Below are positions 14,165-16,229 of a DNA stretch of 16,229 nt, piece by piece. The notes under the pieces were generated by a model. The model was not told where the DNA came from and made no database searches. It saw only the letters and a program-made list of their open reading frames with translations. The position numbers were made by a program, and so were the translations under genes. Numbering within the stretch: the stretch's first letter is position 1; every line of letters starts with the position of its first letter. This DNA is from JBHGBB01 sp041946755 (GTDB lineage Bacteria; UBP4; UBA4092; JAOAEQ01). The stretch is from positions 1-16,229 of the forward strand of contig JBHGBB010000071.1 of assembly GCA_041946755.1 (NCBI GenBank). The letters run 5' to 3'.

Positions 14165-14785
14165 CTAAATTTCTTTCTCTACTTCATCTTCTTTTCGACG
14201 TGGAGGTAAAATCATTTCCATGGCATCAAGTTTGTTTTTTAAATCATTCCAAGGAAAGAAGCCATCATATTTTAAATCAGTATATTTAACTAGGGATTCG
14301 ATTATTTCCTTTTTATCTGGAGAATTATTGATAATTTCAAAAAGCTCTGTTAATTTTTTAATACAATCTTGCTGAGTTATTTTGCGATTTATACAATCAT
14401 TTATTGTTTGATCGATACGCCCAATGACACCGATCCGTTTTTGAACACATATAGGATGTTTCGATATATGATAATCATCAATGTATTTGATTATTTTTGA
14501 AAAGGCATATCTTAAATCAGAGTAAAAATAATGTATACCTGATCTGACACTGCCATATTGAGACAAGAAAATGTACACTGCAGCAATAGTTGTTATGATT
14601 TTTATCTTTATACTACCATGCTCAATGATTATCTCAAAATCGAATTCTCCTTTATATAAATCACTAAAGGCGATTTTCGTATGATGAATTATATCTTCCT
14701 TCATCTTGGAAAAATCGTGCTCTGTCAACTTTGAATCAAAATTAGCATGGTAATAAAGTTCTGGTTCAATTTGTTTCCATGTCAT
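14165..14785 (-). CDS. Unknown protein with a possible membrane segment, partner of the DUF4145 protein
   Basis: I cannot name this 206-residue family. Visible parts: an N-terminal helical region (1-45), a stretch EFDFEIIIEHGSIKIKI leading into a hydrophobic segment (ITTIAAVYIFLSQYG, about residues 58-75), then YGSVRSGIHYFYSDLRYAF, a basic loop ICVQKRIGVIGRIDQTIND, and a charged helical C-terminus. The order glycine-serine turn, hydrophobic segment, YGSxRxGI then a helix looks like a conserved core. The ATG at 14785 has AGGAGA 5 nt upstream. It follows the DUF4145 gene by 46 bp with no strong promoter between, so the two are probably one operon. Many AT-rich codons and no CCGG set it apart from the core genes. 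Confidence 0.68.
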   Translation of the reverse strand: MTWKQIEPELYYHANFDSKLTEHDFSKMKEDIIHHTKIAFSDLYKGEFDFEIIIEHGSIKIKIITTIAAVYIFLSQYGSVRSGIHYFYSDLRYAFSKIIKYIDDYHISKHPICVQKRIGVIGRIDQTINDCINRKITQQDCIKKLTELFEIINNSPDKKEIIESLVKYTDLKYDGFFPWNDLKNKLDAMEMILPPRRKEDEVEKEI

Positions 14786-14831
14786 TATTTTCTCCTATAA
14801 TAATTGAAGTATAATATAATATGGTCAATAT

Positions 14832-15500
14832 TTATGGTCTATCCTTTAATTTTTTAGCTTTTTGAGGAATAATATAAACAGTTTTGAGTAAGTGCTCGAC
14901 AACTTCAAATGCTGTAAAAAGTTCTTTTTCAGTATTTCCTTGGGTTTTGTGAGCAGCATCATTACCTAACAAACGAATGGCATGTAAAATATCGCAAGCA
15001 TCTTTTGTAAGTATTCCTTGTTTATTTAAATCATCAATTTTCTCATTTAAATTATTTCCTTGTGTGTTTCTTTCATTACATACAGCTTCAACAATTGCTC
15101 TTAATCCAATACCAGCTAGAATAGCTAATTTATCCGATAGTGCTTTATGAGTTTCTTTATAAATAGTTGCTACACCTTGAGGAAGATCATAGATATCATC
15201 AAGAAGAGGACGACAAGCTATTCTACACGGGTATACACTTTGAAAATTAATGAGTTCGCCGCTCCATGGATCACAATCTTCGGTACATTGATGTTCTTCA
15301 CAAAAACTAACCGTTTTACAGCCTAAACATTTAATAGTATAATATTGATGCCATACTTGAATATCTCCATCTTCTGATTCATCATGAAGTTTTACCTTTG
15401 TTAGCGCTAAATGTACAGTTTCTTTTCCACATCTTTCGCAAGGTACCCATATTTCTTTTCCTTCAGGGTTTGCTACTTGAATAATTGATGATCGACTCAT
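14832..15500 (-). CDS. Zinc-ribbon DUF4145 protein
   Basis: A 222-residue cytoplasmic protein. Residues 18-66 hold a CxxC...CxxC zinc ribbon (C21, C24, C58, C61) with more Cys/His just after (C67, H70, C72, C76). Residues ~112-210 match DUF4145: IGLRAIVEAVCNE, LNEKIDDLNKQGILTKDA, then the signature RLLGNDAAH (176-184) and a final helix EVVEHLLKTVYI. DUF4145 occurs alone and fused to restriction or other defence enzymes; its biochemical role is not established. The open frame begins at a TTG at 15557, but the -10 box lies right there (15559-15564). The ATG at 15500 has AAGGA upstream, so I choose it. First gene of a two-gene unit with the 206-residue protein. Confidence 0.82.
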   Translation of the reverse strand: MSRSSIIQVANPEGKEIWVPCERCGKETVHLALTKVKLHDESEDGDIQVWHQYYTIKCLGCKTVSFCEEHQCTEDCDPWSGELINFQSVYPCRIACRPLLDDIYDLPQGVATIYKETHKALSDKLAILAGIGLRAIVEAVCNERNTQGNNLNEKIDDLNKQGILTKDACDILHAIRLLGNDAAHKTQGNTEKELFTAFEVVEHLLKTVYIIPQKAKKLKDRP

Positions 15501-15558
15501 TTTAATGTTTTCCTTATATTTATTGATATGTTCATTATTATTGTCGAGATCTAACAAG

Positions 15559-15588
15559 ATTATACAAAGCTTTTTTGAGTTTTGTCAA
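15559..15588 (-). promoter_or_regulatory. Sigma-70-type promoter for the DUF4145 operon
   Basis: Minus strand: TTGACA (15588-15583), 18-bp spacer, TATAAT (15564-15559). The last spacer bases and the flank (gctttg before, CTTG after the -10) are the same as in the promoter of the secreted-protein gene. Leader ~52 nt to the ATG at 15500. Confidence 0.8.
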
Positions 15589-15607
15589 CTCAATACTTAA
15601 TAATTCA

Positions 15608-15636
15608 TTGAATTTAATAAGATAATCAGATATACT
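15608..15636 (+). promoter_or_regulatory. Candidate promoter toward the GspF/PilC gene
   Basis: TTGAAT (15608-15613), 17-bp spacer, TATACT (15631-15636) on the plus strand. It would give a ~180-nt leader containing the heptamer array before the ATG at 15823. The -35 has two mismatches, and the region is AT-rich, so it may be chance. Confidence 0.4.
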
Positions 15637-15647
15637 GTTAATAACAA

Positions 15648-15706
15648 TGCCAAATATCAAAGTTCAAATGTCAAATAAATGTCAAATATCAAATGCTAAT
15701 GTCAAA
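15648..15706 (+). repeat. Degenerate heptamer array (TRTCAAA units)
   Basis: Seven-base units in order: tgccaaa, tatcaaa, gttcaaa, tgtcaaa, taaa (short), tgtcaaa, tatcaaa, tgctaa (short), tgtcaaa. The sequence is unrelated to the composite elements but has the same period. Beyond it, 15720-15805 holds A-tract and T-tract arms (aaaaaccta with taggttttt, and gtttttac twice) that could form a weak hairpin in front of the GspF/PilC gene. Confidence 0.65.
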
Positions 15707-15822
15707 GGGGATAACTGAAATACCGAAAAACGGATAAGCCGAAAAACCTAGGATAACCAATCAACCTTGTTTTTAGGTTTTTGGGTTTTTACGTTTTTAC
15801 GTTAAGAGTTTATTCAACTATT

Positions 15823-16229
15823 ATGTTCGGTAGAATTACTTTAAAAGATCGATTAATTTTCACCCAGCAGTTAAGGGCCATGCTGGATTCCGGGATCCCG
15901 ATAATAAGGGCATTGATGGTACTAGAAGAGCATGCGCCAAGTCCGAAACTCAGGAAAATCACTAAAAAAATCATTAAACATATCCAATCCGGGAAACCGT
16001 TTTCAGAAGCATTGCAACAGCAAGGAGCCGCGTTCCCGAACTATTATATTGCCTTGATTCGGGTAGGTGAAAATACCGGCACCTTATATAAAGTTCTGCC
16101 AAGGATCGAACAATGGATTAATGAACAGACCGAATACCGCCGGAAAATAATTAATATCTCGATATATCCGGTAACCGTTTTAGTTGCGATGGGAGTTATC
16201 CCGATTCTAATTCCTTATTTATTAAGTCC
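15823..16229 (+). CDS. Type II secretion/type IV pilus inner-membrane platform protein GspF/PilC, N-terminal part (3' end outside window)
   Basis: Inner-membrane platform protein of the type II secretion or type IV pilus assembly machine; it contacts the assembly ATPase. The first 135 residues are visible. They start with the T2SF cytoplasmic domain: FTQQLRAMLDSGIPIIRALMVL (13-34), then KIIKHIQSGKPFSEAL, and the hallmark IRVGENTGTLYKVLPRI (79-95). A basic stretch (EYRRKI) precedes the first membrane helix IYPVTVLVAMGVIPILIPYL (about 114-133), which runs into the window edge. The ATG at 15823 fits a normal N-terminus but has no good Shine-Dalgarno. GspF and PilC cannot be told apart from this part. 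It may export the secreted proteins encoded nearby, but that is inference. Confidence 0.88.
   Translation, partial: MFGRITLKDRLIFTQQLRAMLDSGIPIIRALMVLEEHAPSPKLRKITKKIIKHIQSGKPFSEALQQQGAAFPNYYIALIRVGENTGTLYKVLPRIEQWINEQTEYRRKIINISIYPVTVLVAMGVIPILIPYLLS

Noticed and set aside
13504..14165. tRNA or other standard RNA gene in the large gap
   Set aside because: The hairpins are short palindromes with tiny loops; no cloverleaf or TTCGAAT-type arm is present.
15500..15557. N-terminal extension of the DUF4145 protein starting at TTG (15557)
   Set aside because: The promoter -10 box is at 15559-15564, so an mRNA could not include that start; the ATG at 15500 has a ribosome site.

Overview
The window looks like part of a chromosome from a low-GC (roughly 40% by eye), probably Gram-negative-type and perhaps uncultivated bacterium. 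It carries glycogen synthesis, a type II secretion/type IV pilus inner-membrane protein, an ABC-2 exporter and several large secreted repeat proteins. Promoters are close to the sigma-70 consensus (TTGACA, 17-18 bp, TATAAT). I cannot place the phylum from sequence alone.

Layout. Bases 1-3250 (+ strand): the 3' end of glgC, then a three-gene ABC-2 exporter operon (ATPase and two different permeases, COG4586/4587/3694 type). Bases 3369-11958 (- strand, read right to left): a nucleotidyltransferase with a small overlapping partner gene (11958-11364), a four-helix membrane protein (11170-10679), a secreted seven-bladed SBBP propeller (10400-8832) followed by a cysteine-rich DUF3795-like protein (8779-8486), a secreted 807-residue beta-helix protein with two tandem carbohydrate-binding-like domains (8168-5745), and a two-gene unit of a small membrane protein plus a GH39 glycosidase (5474-3369). 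Bases 12000-15600: a compositionally distinct accessory stretch almost free of CCGG. It holds a secreted protein of unknown function flanked by ~146-bp direct repeats, a cluster of palindromes, and a two-gene operon encoding a zinc-ribbon DUF4145 protein and an unknown protein with a possible membrane segment. Bases 15823-16229 (+): the start of a GspF/PilC gene.

The least expected feature is intergenic. Four copies of a composite repeat with a fixed module order (heptanucleotide array, conserved spacer, heptamer array, near-invariant 22-bp core, heptamer array) lie in the gaps of the minus-strand block. Three of them start within about 12 bp of a stop codon. Other intergenic regions hold unrelated sequences with the same 7-nt period.

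How the genes may work together. The GH39 enzyme, the beta-helix protein with carbohydrate-binding-like ends and the SBBP propeller fit an extracellular carbohydrate-handling or surface role. The GspF gene would fit their export, but that link is inference. The DUF4145 operon and the nucleotidyltransferase pair are the best candidates for defence or toxin-antitoxin-type modules. Two genes (11170 and 11958) have a -10 box exactly 6 nt before the ATG and are predicted to be leaderless, whereas most other minus-strand genes have good Shine-Dalgarno sites. The exporter genes have none.
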